Shown here: piece by piece, positions 25,258-34,600 of the stretch
Numbering within the stretch: the first letter of the stretch is position 1
Layout: every line of letters begins with the position of its first letter
Source of the DNA: an uncultured Bacteroidales bacterium
GTDB taxonomy: Bacteria > Bacteroidota > Bacteroidia > Bacteroidales > Paludibacteraceae
Reading direction: 5' to 3'
DNA: 64,000 nucleotides
Assembly (NCBI GenBank): GCA_900320865.1
Contig: ONTT01000009.1
Span: 1 to 64,000, forward strand
The notes under the pieces: generated by a model
The model's input: the letters and a program-made list of their open reading frames with translations, nothing else
What the model was told of the DNA's origin: nothing
Databases searched by the model: none
Made by a program: the position numbers and the translations under genes

Positions 25258-25860
25258 ATGTTATTTGAATCTCAAATTCATGACATTAAGAGCATTCTCC
25301 CCTGGTGCCGTATTCCGCGCGAGCAGGCGGCTCTTCGTGCTATTGTGGAGCAGCAGCGTCGTATGATGAGCGCCGAGGAGGTGGCTGAGCAGTCTGCGGC
25401 TATCATGGCTCAGTTGGAGCAGATGTCGGCTTTCCGCGAGGCGCAAACGGTGTTGCTCTATTACCCTATTCATAATGAGGTGGATCTCCGTCCGTTACTC
25501 ACTAAGTATGAGGGTCAAAAAACATTTCTATTACCTGTTACCCATCGTCGCTCGATGGAGGTTCGTCCTTATGACGGCGAGGACATGATGCGTAAGGGTC
25601 ATTTTGGCGTGCCGGAGCCGCAGACAGAGACTTGGCGTGGATCCATTGATCTCATCATTGTGCCCGGCGTGGTGTTTGATCAGCATTGTCATCGTATTGG
25701 TCGTGGAGGCGGTTATTATGATAAGTTCTTAGCTAAACATCTTCGTGCTAAGAAGATAGGAGTTTGCTATTCTTTCCAGTTGAAGAAACATACTATCCCG
25801 CACCTGCTGCGCGACCAAAAGATGGATCGTGTGGTTACTCCTCAGCAATCCATTGGATAG
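25258..25860 (+). CDS. 5-formyltetrahydrofolate cyclo-ligase
   Basis: The 200-aa enzyme converts 5-formyl-THF with ATP to 5,10-methenyl-THF. It shows YYPIHNEVDLRPLL, FGVPEP and the family signature IVPGVVFDQHCHRIGRGGGYYDKFL (positions about 137-160). It carries an N-terminal extension of about 20 residues before the usual REQAALRAIV helix. It is monocistronic, and its last 26 bp overlap the convergent gene at 25835. Confidence 0.93.
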   Translation: MLFESQIHDIKSILPWCRIPREQAALRAIVEQQRRMMSAEEVAEQSAAIMAQLEQMSAFREAQTVLLYYPIHNEVDLRPLLTKYEGQKTFLLPVTHRRSMEVRPYDGEDMMRKGHFGVPEPQTETWRGSIDLIIVPGVVFDQHCHRIGRGGGYYDKFLAKHLRAKKIGVCYSFQLKKHTIPHLLRDQKMDRVVTPQQSIG

Positions 25861-26602
25861 TCGGTTGACTTTCGCGTATACGTTGAATCTCACGGTCCCC
25901 TTCGGCCGTGAGTTTTCTTTCTCCCTTCCGATAATAATAGATGACGCCGTACAATTGACATTTCATCATCTTGGCGTACGGCAACTCATTGCGATAATAC
26001 TCCTCCACCAGATTCCATATATTCAGGATCAGTTCGTCCGCTTGTTTACGCAGCGGTTCCAGGTCTCCGTGCACGCGCTCGGTGTTCTGCACATGGAACG
26101 TATGCTGGCGCTGGTGCTCGCAGAAGATGTCGTAATGCACCTTCACCTTATTAATCGCCGGGTTATAGATCGGGAAACCACCATTCGCCATTCGTTTCTG
26201 TTCACCCTCGATGATCTTCTTTCCCCAGTCAAGCAAGTATTCCTCCGTACTCAAGTCGGGCACTACATGTTGGTGCGGGTCCAGTCCGTATAGCAGTTTC
26301 TGCTCTTTCTTAATCTCTCCACGGATAACAGCCAGGTTCAACACCTGAATGAAATGAGAGATATACATACGTGCGTTCTGCACGATATGACGATACTGCT
26401 TATTGGCATTAACGGTAGAGGTGTAGTTGTCTTTCGATTGCATGACGGTGTTTTCGAACGACACGAGGAAGCGTTGTGCTTCACTTTGCACCTTATACGG
26501 CAGCACTTGCTCCGTATAATCCGCTATCTGCGCCCGCTGAATAGCATTCTGCAAGGCGTGTAAACGGGCTAAATCCGTGTTGGGTAAACGACGATAAGGC
26601 AT
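25835..26602 (-). CDS. Conserved hypothetical protein, 255 aa
   Basis: I do not recognise a domain. The protein is mostly helical, with no signal peptide or TM segment. Residues 1-120 look like a helical bundle, and a C-terminal segment (ELPYAKMMKCQLYGVIYYYR) is followed by a charged tail. It follows the polyprenyl synthase gene by 20 bp and is the third gene of the ddl operon. It overlaps the convergent cyclo-ligase. Confidence 0.7.
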   Translation of the reverse strand: MPYRRLPNTDLARLHALQNAIQRAQIADYTEQVLPYKVQSEAQRFLVSFENTVMQSKDNYTSTVNANKQYRHIVQNARMYISHFIQVLNLAVIRGEIKKEQKLLYGLDPHQHVVPDLSTEEYLLDWGKKIIEGEQKRMANGGFPIYNPAINKVKVHYDIFCEHQRQHTFHVQNTERVHGDLEPLRKQADELILNIWNLVEEYYRNELPYAKMMKCQLYGVIYYYRKGERKLTAEGDREIQRIRESQPTIQWIAEE

Positions 26603-26612
26603 TTTTATTGAC

Positions 26613-26633
26613 GATTTATGATTTACGATTTTC
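26613..26633. repeat. Heptamer repeat at the end of the polyprenyl synthase gene
   Basis: GATTTAT, GATTTAC, GATTTTC: three degenerate 7-bp units spanning the synthase stop codon (26623-26625). Confidence 0.65.
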
Positions 26634-27585
26634 TAATAGCAAGTTGTTCCGCCAATTCGCGGAGCGTCTCTGTAGCGCTGTTCGCGGGCAGGAAATCGAG
26701 TTGCGCCAGTGCTTTGGAGGTATATTCTTCCAAGACCACTTCGCAGGCCTCACGTACACCTAAACGGTTGTACAGAGCGGTAACGGCGGCTATCTTCTCT
26801 TCCTTCTGTTCTGTTGACATCAGCCATTGCAGCAGTTCTGCTTTGGACTCCGCATCGGTCGTCTCGAGCGCAGTAAGCAGCAGAATAGTCTTCTTGTTGC
26901 AGCATATATCTCCGCCGATGGCCTTGCCGAAGGTCTTGGGGTCGCCGTACACATCGAGGATATCATCTTGAATCTGGAAGGCGATACCGATATTCAGACC
27001 GTATTGATAGAGCGCTTCCTGTTGCGCAGGGCTGGCGCCGGCAATGTAACCCCCGATACGCATGGCATAAGCCAAGAGAACCGATGTCTTGAGCTCAATC
27101 ATCTTCAGATAGTCCTCAATGGATACTTGATTCATGTGCTCAAACTCCATGTCATACTGCTGTCCCTCGCATACGCCGGTAGCCATTTCATTGAACCATT
27201 TAAGGACCTGCGGCAGTTTGGGAGCCGGCACTTGTGCCAATAGTTTGTATGCTTCGATGAGCATCTGGTCACCCGAGAGGATGGCTGTGTTGTCATTCCA
27301 TTTCACATGAACGGTCTCTTGTCCGCGACGTACCTCCGCTCGATCCATCACATCGTCGTGGACGAGTGTGAAGTTATGAAACACTTCCAAAGCCAGAGCC
27401 GCAGGCAGCACGTCGTCCATTGAGTTAATCAGGCCGCCGTTGATCACTGCTTCAGCAGCGATGATCGCTAAATGCGGACGAAGACGCTTACCTCCGGAAG
27501 CCAAGGTGTACTCAATGGGTTCATACAAACCTCTCGGCTCCTTGTTCCAATTTAATTGTGCTATTTCTTTGTTAATATCCAGCAT
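26623..27585 (-). CDS. Polyprenyl (isoprenyl) diphosphate synthase
   Basis: A 320-aa trans-prenyltransferase. The first aspartate-rich motif is DDVMD (VHDDVMDRAEVRRG), the second is DDILD (IQDDILDVYGDP), and the GGKRLRP substrate-binding segment is present. Chain length cannot be read safely; the length and motifs suit a geranylgeranyl/octaprenyl-type enzyme supplying quinone or undecaprenyl precursors. It sits between ddl and a hypothetical gene, linked by heptamer-repeat gaps. Confidence 0.93.
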   Translation of the reverse strand: MLDINKEIAQLNWNKEPRGLYEPIEYTLASGGKRLRPHLAIIAAEAVINGGLINSMDDVLPAALALEVFHNFTLVHDDVMDRAEVRRGQETVHVKWNDNTAILSGDQMLIEAYKLLAQVPAPKLPQVLKWFNEMATGVCEGQQYDMEFEHMNQVSIEDYLKMIELKTSVLLAYAMRIGGYIAGASPAQQEALYQYGLNIGIAFQIQDDILDVYGDPKTFGKAIGGDICCNKKTILLLTALETTDAESKAELLQWLMSTEQKEEKIAAVTALYNRLGVREACEVVLEEYTSKALAQLDFLPANSATETLRELAEQLAIRKS

Positions 27586-27586
27586 C

Positions 27587-27607
27587 TTTCAATTTTCAAT
27601 TTTCAAT
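27587..27607. repeat. Heptamer repeat between ddl and polyprenyl synthase
   Basis: TTTCAAT three times in exact tandem. The last unit overlaps the ddl stop codon (27603-27605). Confidence 0.9.
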
Positions 27608-28604
27608 TCGAGAACTCGTTCTCGATAATATCCGTCAGTACTTCTTTGATGTCGAGTCCGGCTGCGCGCACCTGCTGCGGGATAAAACTGGTAGCGGTCA
27701 TGCCGGGCGTGGTGTTGACCTCGAGGAGCATCAGCTTCACATCCTGCAAACAGTCCCCTGTTCCCTGTAGCCCTTTAATGATCCAATCCACCCGGATGAT
27801 ACCTTGCGCGCCGATGATGTCGTACAGACGGAGGGTCTCCGCCTGAATCTTATCGCGTATCGCATCAGGTATGCGCGCCGGCGTGATCTCATCCACTTCG
27901 CCTTTGTATTTCGCGTCGTAGTCAAAGAACTCGTTATGGGTAACTACCTCCGTGATGGGGAAGGCGACGGCTTTATCCTTGGTCTTATAGACGCCGCAGG
28001 TCACCTCCGTGCCCTGCATGAAGGCTTCGCATATGACCTCGTTGCCCTCTTGGAAAGCGCGTTCGATAGCGGGATAGACATCCTCCACCGTCTTCACTTT
28101 GGTGCAACCGAAGGAGGAACCTCCGATGTTGGATTTGATGAAACAGGGCAGCCCCAAGGTATCGGCGATCTTCTGCGCGTTGGGCCATTTCTGTCCGGCG
28201 CGAAGCATGATACTGTTGGCGATATGGAAGCCGAAATAGGAGAGATAGTGGTTGCAGGCGTATTTGTTAAACGTCAGCGCAGCCGCGAGCACGCCGCAGC
28301 AGCTATAAGGCAGACCGATCATATCCAGGTATCCCTGGAGGATACCGTTCTCACCCGGCGTACCATGGATAGTGATATACGCGAAGTCGAAGGTATGTCT
28401 CACGCCCGCACGCGTAAAAGAAAAATCATTCTTATCGATAGGACATCCGTCCTCGGTATGCCAATCTTGCGCTTTAAGGATCACGATAGTCACATCGTAA
28501 CCCGCTTCGCTAATCCAAGTCTTCAAGCCGGCTGCAGAACGCAGCGACACCTCATGTTCGCTACTGTCTCCGCCGGCGATAATTGCTATTTTGCGTTTCA
28601 TCAT
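27603..28604 (-). CDS. ddl: D-alanine--D-alanine ligase
   Basis: The 333-aa ATP-grasp enzyme makes D-Ala-D-Ala for peptidoglycan. The N-terminal IIAGGDSSEHEVSLRSA, central HGTPGENG, the ATP-grasp segment LPCFIKSNIGGSSFG and the C-terminal LLEVNTTPGMTATSF are all present. Two consecutive ATG codons make the start uncertain by one residue. It opens a three-gene operon from its own promoter. Confidence 0.95.
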   Translation of the reverse strand: MMKRKIAIIAGGDSSEHEVSLRSAAGLKTWISEAGYDVTIVILKAQDWHTEDGCPIDKNDFSFTRAGVRHTFDFAYITIHGTPGENGILQGYLDMIGLPYSCCGVLAAALTFNKYACNHYLSYFGFHIANSIMLRAGQKWPNAQKIADTLGLPCFIKSNIGGSSFGCTKVKTVEDVYPAIERAFQEGNEVICEAFMQGTEVTCGVYKTKDKAVAFPITEVVTHNEFFDYDAKYKGEVDEITPARIPDAIRDKIQAETLRLYDIIGAQGIIRVDWIIKGLQGTGDCLQDVKLMLLEVNTTPGMTATSFIPQQVRAAGLDIKEVLTDIIENEFSN

Positions 28605-28650
28605 ATGGCTGTATAAAAGTATCCTTAGATATATAATCCGAAATCGGCTA

Positions 28651-28682
28651 CAAAATTACAACAAAAATTGCACATATGCAAA
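28651..28682 (-). promoter_or_regulatory. Promoter of ddl operon
   Basis: On the minus strand TTTG (28682-28679), 20 bp, TAATTTTG (28658-28651), with extended TTTGCATATGT. Upstream sequence is shared with the 11.55-kb promoter. Confidence 0.85.
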
Positions 28683-28705
28683 CATTCGGGTGTTTTTTTG
28701 CGAAA

Positions 28706-28723
28706 AATAGAATTTATTCTATT
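28706..28723. repeat. 18-bp palindrome upstream of the ddl promoter
   Basis: AATAGAAT-TT-ATTCTATT lies in the gap between ddl and the ComEA-like gene. It may be an operator or the downstream hairpin of the ComEA-like transcript; it has no G-C-rich stem. Confidence 0.5.
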
Positions 28724-28749
28724 AATTTTATTGTTAGGTTCTGATTTGG

Positions 28750-29502
28750 CTATTCGAAGCTGAGATATGGAGCCAGGCGCTCGAGCTCTTGTTCGGAGAA
28801 CTCGTTGAGCGTACGGAGGTCGTCGAGGGAGCGCAGTCTAATCTTTTGTCTGCGGAGGTTATAGACCGCTTTGGCTTGCTGAAAACGGAGGTACGGATGC
28901 TGTTGCAGCGCCTGAATACTACTGCGGTTGACAGGCATAGTTCGCACGTCTTCGGGATTGATAAAGAAATGAGAGACGAGCGTATCGATATGAAGCGGCG
29001 CAAGGGTAGAATCCGATAATTGGTCGAGACTGTAGAACCCGCCTAACTGTTCGCGATAGGATGCGATACGTTTGGCGGCATAGGGACCGATCCCTCGGAT
29101 GAGTTGCAGTTCAGCCGTGTCGCAGCGGTTGAGATTAAGAAGCGTATCTTTCTTGATGCGTTTCGGAAAACGAAAACCTACGGAGTCGCGCCATAGCGAG
29201 TCGGCGATACGGAAGGAGTCGTATTGCTGTTGCCGAATACGTTTCCATTCATCCCGTCGCATAGAATCAGCCAGTCGAAACGAGTCATAACGTTGCTCCC
29301 GTTCTGCTGCCCATTGTGCGTAACGAAGCGAGTCCACCAAACGCATGGAGTCTTTGCGCTCTTCCCAAGAGCGACGCGGTTTCTTTTCAGGAAGATCAGG
29401 AAGAACAGGTTGTCGAGAAGGCCAGACGGCATAGACGATCCATCCGACAAGCGCAATGCTGACGAGGATGAGTGCCGCTATACGTTGTTCTTTACTTAAC
29501 AT
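28750..29502 (-). CDS. ComEA-like helix-hairpin-helix protein
   Basis: A 250-aa protein. An N-terminal TM anchor (about residues 8-27) is followed by a coiled, charged spacer with about three 23-residue repeats built around RYDSF-RLADSMRRDEW (about 50-118). Two HhH units follow (LNRCDTAELQLIRGIGPYAA, about 123-165, and a second, about 205-250). ComEA-type HhH domains bind DNA in uptake or repair. It overlaps xseA by 11 bp. Together with a short comEC elsewhere in the window it may belong to DNA uptake, but no pilin or ComEA operon context is present. Confidence 0.8.
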   Translation of the reverse strand: MLSKEQRIAALILVSIALVGWIVYAVWPSRQPVLPDLPEKKPRRSWEERKDSMRLVDSLRYAQWAAEREQRYDSFRLADSMRRDEWKRIRQQQYDSFRIADSLWRDSVGFRFPKRIKKDTLLNLNRCDTAELQLIRGIGPYAAKRIASYREQLGGFYSLDQLSDSTLAPLHIDTLVSHFFINPEDVRTMPVNRSSIQALQQHPYLRFQQAKAVYNLRRQKIRLRSLDDLRTLNEFSEQELERLAPYLSFE

Positions 29503-30589
29503 AGGCCTCTTTGCTTCCGTCTGCTAAATGGGTTGTGATGATGTCGCCGGGTTGCAGTTCTGCGACCGAACGCACCACTTTGCCGTTCTTGGTGACGAGG
29601 CTGTAACCTCGACGATAGATATGCTCGGGGTTGCAGGCAGCAAGTCGTTGTTCAAGCAGTTCGATGCGATGCTGACGAATGAGCAGTTGTCGTTCTCTGG
29701 TGCGTTGTAGGCGGATAATCAGGTCGGCGATGCGGTTCATCTGAGCGTCCATCCGATGGATGAGCCATTCAGCCACCGCGGTAGGCGTCTTAAGCGCTTC
29801 ATGGGCCACGAGGTCGAGTACAGAGATGTCACGTGTATGGCCGATACCACTGAGAATAGGTATCTCGAACTGCGCACAAACCGCACATAATTCATATCGA
29901 TCAAAACAACTGAGGTCTGTGGTAGCACCTCCGCCACGGATGATGGCGACTGCGTCGTATCGGTGATTGGTGATTTCGTCCAGAGCTGCGAGAATGGATT
30001 TCTCGGCCGATTCGCCTTGCATGATAGCCGGAAAGAGTTGCAGCAGGAAGGGGTAGTTGCTGTGCTCCAATTGGTGCTTGAAATCTTCGTACCCTGCCGC
30101 ATTCGGCGAAGAGATGACAGCAATGCGTCTAATAAGAGTAGGTAGAGGCAGTAATTGCTGTGCGTCAAGCAATCCGTCCGCTTTGAGTTGCGCGATCGTC
30201 TGTTGGCGTTGACGCGCGATGTCGCCAAGCGTATAAGAAGGGTCAATACCCACAATTGAGAGACTCAAACCATAGACCGGATGATACTGCACCTCTGCTT
30301 CTACGAGCACTGCCATCCCGGGTTGCAGACGTTGACCGGTCTCGGACTCAAAATATGCCATCAGCATTTCTTGCGTTCCCGCCCAGCAGGTTGCACGCAT
30401 CTTGGCGGTTTTGCCGTCTACGAGTTCGAGATAAAGGTGTCCGCCTTTCTCAGAGAGGTTACTGATCTCTGCTTTCACCCAATACGAAGAGGCCAGACTA
30501 TCGTCCAGCGCTTCGCCAATAAGGCTGCATAAATCGCTAAGCGATATGGGTAAGTGGTATTGAGTTCCGGGAGATTTTAGTGTCGCCAT
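29492..30589 (-). CDS. xseA: Exodeoxyribonuclease VII large subunit
   Basis: This protein of about 365 aa has an N-terminal OB-fold (WVKAEISNLSEKGGHLYLEL), the catalytic core signature RRIAVISSPNAAGYEDF, and the later VAIIRGGGATTDLSCFD and GIGHTRDISVLD segments. The ATG at 30589 overlaps the beta-barrel gene end by 13 bp; an in-frame upstream start is non-ATG and lies deeper in that gene. No xseB small-subunit gene follows directly, which is where Bacteroidota often place it. Confidence 0.93.
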   Translation of the reverse strand: MATLKSPGTQYHLPISLSDLCSLIGEALDDSLASSYWVKAEISNLSEKGGHLYLELVDGKTAKMRATCWAGTQEMLMAYFESETGQRLQPGMAVLVEAEVQYHPVYGLSLSIVGIDPSYTLGDIARQRQQTIAQLKADGLLDAQQLLPLPTLIRRIAVISSPNAAGYEDFKHQLEHSNYPFLLQLFPAIMQGESAEKSILAALDEITNHRYDAVAIIRGGGATTDLSCFDRYELCAVCAQFEIPILSGIGHTRDISVLDLVAHEALKTPTAVAEWLIHRMDAQMNRIADLIIRLQRTRERQLLIRQHRIELLEQRLAACNPEHIYRRGYSLVTKNGKVVRSVAELQPGDIITTHLADGSKEAYVK

Positions 30590-31641
30590 GGGTCGCAGAG
30601 GATACAACGTTCTTTGCCTTGGAAACCGAAGAGCACGGTGAAACGAATACCTACGTTGAGGTGTCGCATCCAGTATACCTGTGCGTCCGCGGTGGAGAAG
30701 GCGTGATGGAACTGATAGGTGGGGAAGTCGAAGATGGTCTCCATCGGCGTCTCATAGAATGTCTTCTTCGTATTCGGACTTACATCTAAGATACCGAAGT
30801 TCGCATAGGCTGCGAAACGCAGACGACAGTCCAGACGATCACCCGGACGAACACGATATGATTTAGGATTCTGGAATGTAGTATATTCATATCCTATCTC
30901 GCCGTGTACCATCAGGTCCAGTTTGATTTGCAATTTCTCGTCAGTTCGTTCGATCGGCACATCCTTACGGAAACCATGGTTATCCATCTCTTCCCAAACA
31001 CCTACGTATCGCTCATAGACGCCGGTGGTAGTACCCGTCAGTTTCTGACGCGTGTTGCCCCAGAAGGAGTAGTTGACATGTACGCCGGTCAGGAAATACC
31101 CGATGCCTCGTGTACCTAAGATATAATGACCTATATAGAGCGGTATCTGTGCATAAAGTTGCTGATAGCGATCGGTGCGGTTGTAGAAGTTGTGCCTGAG
31201 CGTGTATTCAACATCCTGACCATTCCATACGTCATGCATGTGCTCATGAATAATCAGGGTGTCGCCGATGAAGTTGGAGGCACATTGGTAACCTAATCCG
31301 ACACCTGTCTGAATAAGCAATCCGCTATACTGATATTCGTATACAAGACGCAACCCCGTATTCGCACCTCCCGGCAAAGAGGACACACGCGGCATGTTAT
31401 TGATCGCCGCACTCCATGCGCCTTCGGCGGAGAAACCGAGTAAGTGGTGTGAACCCGTATATTGGGAGGCATGGAGACCGAAGAGCACATCGGTCTTGTT
31501 CTCCACATCTTTGGTGGTGAACTCGCCGAGGTTGGCCAGCCGGTTTTCCCACCGTTCAGCCATCGAGTAGCGTCCCTGCGCTTGCAACCCAAGGGGACAG
31601 CCTACTACCAGCAGCATAATATAGAATTTTATTCTATGCAT
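30577..31641 (-). CDS. Outer-membrane beta-barrel protein paired with the giant adhesin
   Basis: A signal peptide (to QAQ near residue 23) is followed by a run of amphipathic, aromatic strands (for example YQQLYAQIPLYIGHYIL, LDCRLRFAAYANFGIL, LNVGIRFTVLFGF) typical of a small outer-membrane barrel in Bacteroidales. The family is not named here. It overlaps the 3' end of the 2265-aa adhesin gene by 13 bp, so it is likely made with it and may anchor, secrete or organise it. Confidence 0.7.
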   Translation of the reverse strand: MHRIKFYIMLLVVGCPLGLQAQGRYSMAERWENRLANLGEFTTKDVENKTDVLFGLHASQYTGSHHLLGFSAEGAWSAAINNMPRVSSLPGGANTGLRLVYEYQYSGLLIQTGVGLGYQCASNFIGDTLIIHEHMHDVWNGQDVEYTLRHNFYNRTDRYQQLYAQIPLYIGHYILGTRGIGYFLTGVHVNYSFWGNTRQKLTGTTTGVYERYVGVWEEMDNHGFRKDVPIERTDEKLQIKLDLMVHGEIGYEYTTFQNPKSYRVRPGDRLDCRLRFAAYANFGILDVSPNTKKTFYETPMETIFDFPTYQFHHAFSTADAQVYWMRHLNVGIRFTVLFGFQGKERCILCDPWRH

Positions 31642-34600
31642 TTACTGTTTACCAATATCTTAATCGCCCTGTAGGGCTCTTCGGGTGTATCGTTAGACCA
31701 TAATTGAACGATGTACATGCCTTCTTTCTGCGGTACCTCAATCTCGGTTACATCGGCGCGGAAGACACCTTCACTCACAAACATTCCTTCTGCACTTGTC
31801 ACGCGATAGCTACCGTCTTTGCGCGAGAGGATGTAGGTGTACGGGTGCGCAGTGCAGACATAGGTCGGGGTGACGGAGAGGTATCCCATGGTAGGCGCGA
31901 AGTCATTATCGATGACGTTCGCGTGTGCTTCGATGGCGCAAGTGGGGAAGAGTAGTTCTTCTCCTTCGCGCTGCAGCTCAACATGATACGTGGCGCCGGG
32001 CACCAGTCCGTCAGGCAGATGCAGATAGGGTTTGTTCTGCTCGGGCATGAGGATGCCGTCTTCGTACCACCGGTAAGAGGTCCAGGTATATCCTCCATTG
32101 TATTTCTCGTTGAGGATAGCGATGACATCGCCGTGACGTTGCTCCAAGATCCATTTCGGATAACTCAAGAGGAAATACGAGTCTGCGGAGCAGTCAGTCT
32201 CTTTATGCTGACAGATACCGTTGTCCACTACCAAACGAATCGGGTAGAGGTCCGGTTTTGGGTATTGCGTCTTATCGCCATCCCGGTAGGGGATAGGAAT
32301 AGAGATGACCATGGTATCGGAATAGGAGGTGATCGGCATATCTTCGATATCTTCGAACCCGGCTTCGTATCCCTTCTCGTCGAAATAGACGGAGTACGAA
32401 AGGGGGCGCGCACTGGTGTAGGTGTACTGCAGTTCGAACGCAGTCTCGCTCTGGCACATCGCGTTCTCAACCCAGATGGTAGGCACGGTAGGGGGTATGA
32501 CTTCGATATGGGTGTATATGAAATGGCGACACCCCGCCTCATTGATCGTCGTATCTTTATACCATCCGTCCTGGGTATAGTGATGTTCACCCACTACCAG
32601 CGTGTCTCCGATACAGATCTGTTCGAGGTTGATCTCGAAGGTGGTGTCCGCGACGGTGAGATAGAGGTGGTAGATGCTGTCGCATCCCAGTTCGGAGGTG
32701 AGGCTGTCGGCGATGAAGTATTCTCCGGGCGTCATATGCTCGAAGTAATGGCTCCGCCACCGGAGTGTGTCGTCGGCACAGAGTTGGAGACTGTCCTCTT
32801 CGAAGTACGCGGTGTTGACCTGCAACCGCATCTCATAGATGGAATCGCAGTGGTCGATGGTGTAGAAGCTGTCGCACAGCTGATATACACCCGGATTCAG
32901 TCCGGAGAGGATGCTGTCGCCATAGAGGCGGCTATGCCAGGTATATGTCTCGTTCGAACAGATCGTATCGTACGTTATATGCCGATAGGAGGGTACCACA
33001 TGCGCTTTGAGCCGATAGACCGAGTCGCAACCGAACTCGGTGAACAGGGAGTCGATGAAGACGGTGTCGTACGGTTGGACAAAGGTGTCCACATCGTATT
33101 CCTTCACCCAACCGGACCATTCGTGGTTGAGGCTGTCGGAGTAATAGGCTTCTCCGGAGCAGACGGGCGACTTAGCGGAGTCGTTGAAGAGATAGGCATG
33201 GTGGAAGGTGAGGTAGTATTTATAGACGATACTATCGCATCCGTCAATACCGGGGAAGTGTACATCCACTGCGTCATCCGGACGTGGTCGACCGGGGCTC
33301 CACACTTCTGTATCTACGATGCGTATGGATCCGTCGTCCCGGAAAAGGGTATCGTAGTGGAAGAAGGAGTAGTTATCGCAGATATCCTTATGAATAGGAA
33401 TAGAGATAAAAGGCTTGATGAAATAATCGAGTTTGAAGACCGAGTCACATCCGTCTTGGGTGGTCAGCCGATCGTAATAGACATTCGAGGACGAGATTTC
33501 TCTGCCACGCCATGTGATGGCATCGCCGAAGCAACCCTTACCTTTGTTCTCGAAGAGATAGGTCGGTTTGATGGTCAATTCAAAATGCACGACGCTATCG
33601 CAGCCCTCTACCGTCTTGAGGGTATGATGCAAAGTGTGGCGCACGATCGGATAATGAGTCGTAGACGTATCTTTCTCTGCTCGTGCGATATGGGGTTCAT
33701 ATCCGATAGAGTCGCGGAAATAGTTACCCTGCGTATCGCTGAAGATGAAGATATGTCGGTTCTCGTTGTCGCAGACCGTGTCATACACCGTCGTGTCATA
33801 CGAAGGAGCCACGCGTAGCGTGAGATAGAAGATCGAGTCGCACTTATGGATGGTACTCCAGGTCACCGTATCCAGATAAGTAGTATCGGACTTCACGACG
33901 ATCTTATACTTTGCCTTCTCGGCTGCCGTACCTTCGAATTTCTCACCACGGTAGTATTGGCCCTGCCATGAAGTGGTATCATAGTCGCAGAGCAGTTTGT
34001 TGTTGTAGATATGATAAACCGAGTCAATACGCAGACGCAGCACATGAATCGAGTCGCAACCATGCTCGGTAGTGTATAAAGAGTCATAGAAGACGTAGAT
34101 GCTGTCGCTCTTGAGTGTCTCGGTTTGGATGACGATGTCGTGCCATGAATAAACGGAACCTTGGCAGACGCTATCCAGTTCCTCTTTGAGATAGGTGCGA
34201 TAGATGGTGATACGATGCAGCACGGCGCTATCGCAACCGAGTTCCGAAGTGGCGGTATAGGTGGTGTCGAAGGTGAAGGAAGACTTGCCGGCAGGTACAG
34301 CCACTACACTATCGGGATCCAGCGGTCTGTTCGGGGCGTTGACGCCATAGATGAACCGGTCGAAGAAAGGCAGCACCTCGTTATCGCACATGCTGCGTTC
34401 GGTGGTGTCCACCGGCACGGTATAGACAGAGTCTATGTGTAGTTTGAGGTATCGTGTCGAGTCGCATCCGCGGATGGTATGGAACTTCAGGGCGTAGATG
34501 AAGTCTCCGGCATGGTAGGTCGGTATAGAGCGCACGCGGTTGTTATCCGCATCGAGGATAGAGTCGGGTGCGACGAAGGACGGGTCTTGGTCTTCCCATA

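Noticed and set aside
27804..28616. 270-codon plus-strand frame antisense to ddl
   Set aside because: ddl is a clear ATP-grasp ligase in the other strand; the antisense frame lacks any motif.
31983..33818. 611-codon open frame on the plus strand antisense to the giant adhesin
   Set aside because: It mirrors the repeated GCDSI codons of the minus-strand gene, has no promoter, signal or family likeness, and is explained by repeat codon composition.
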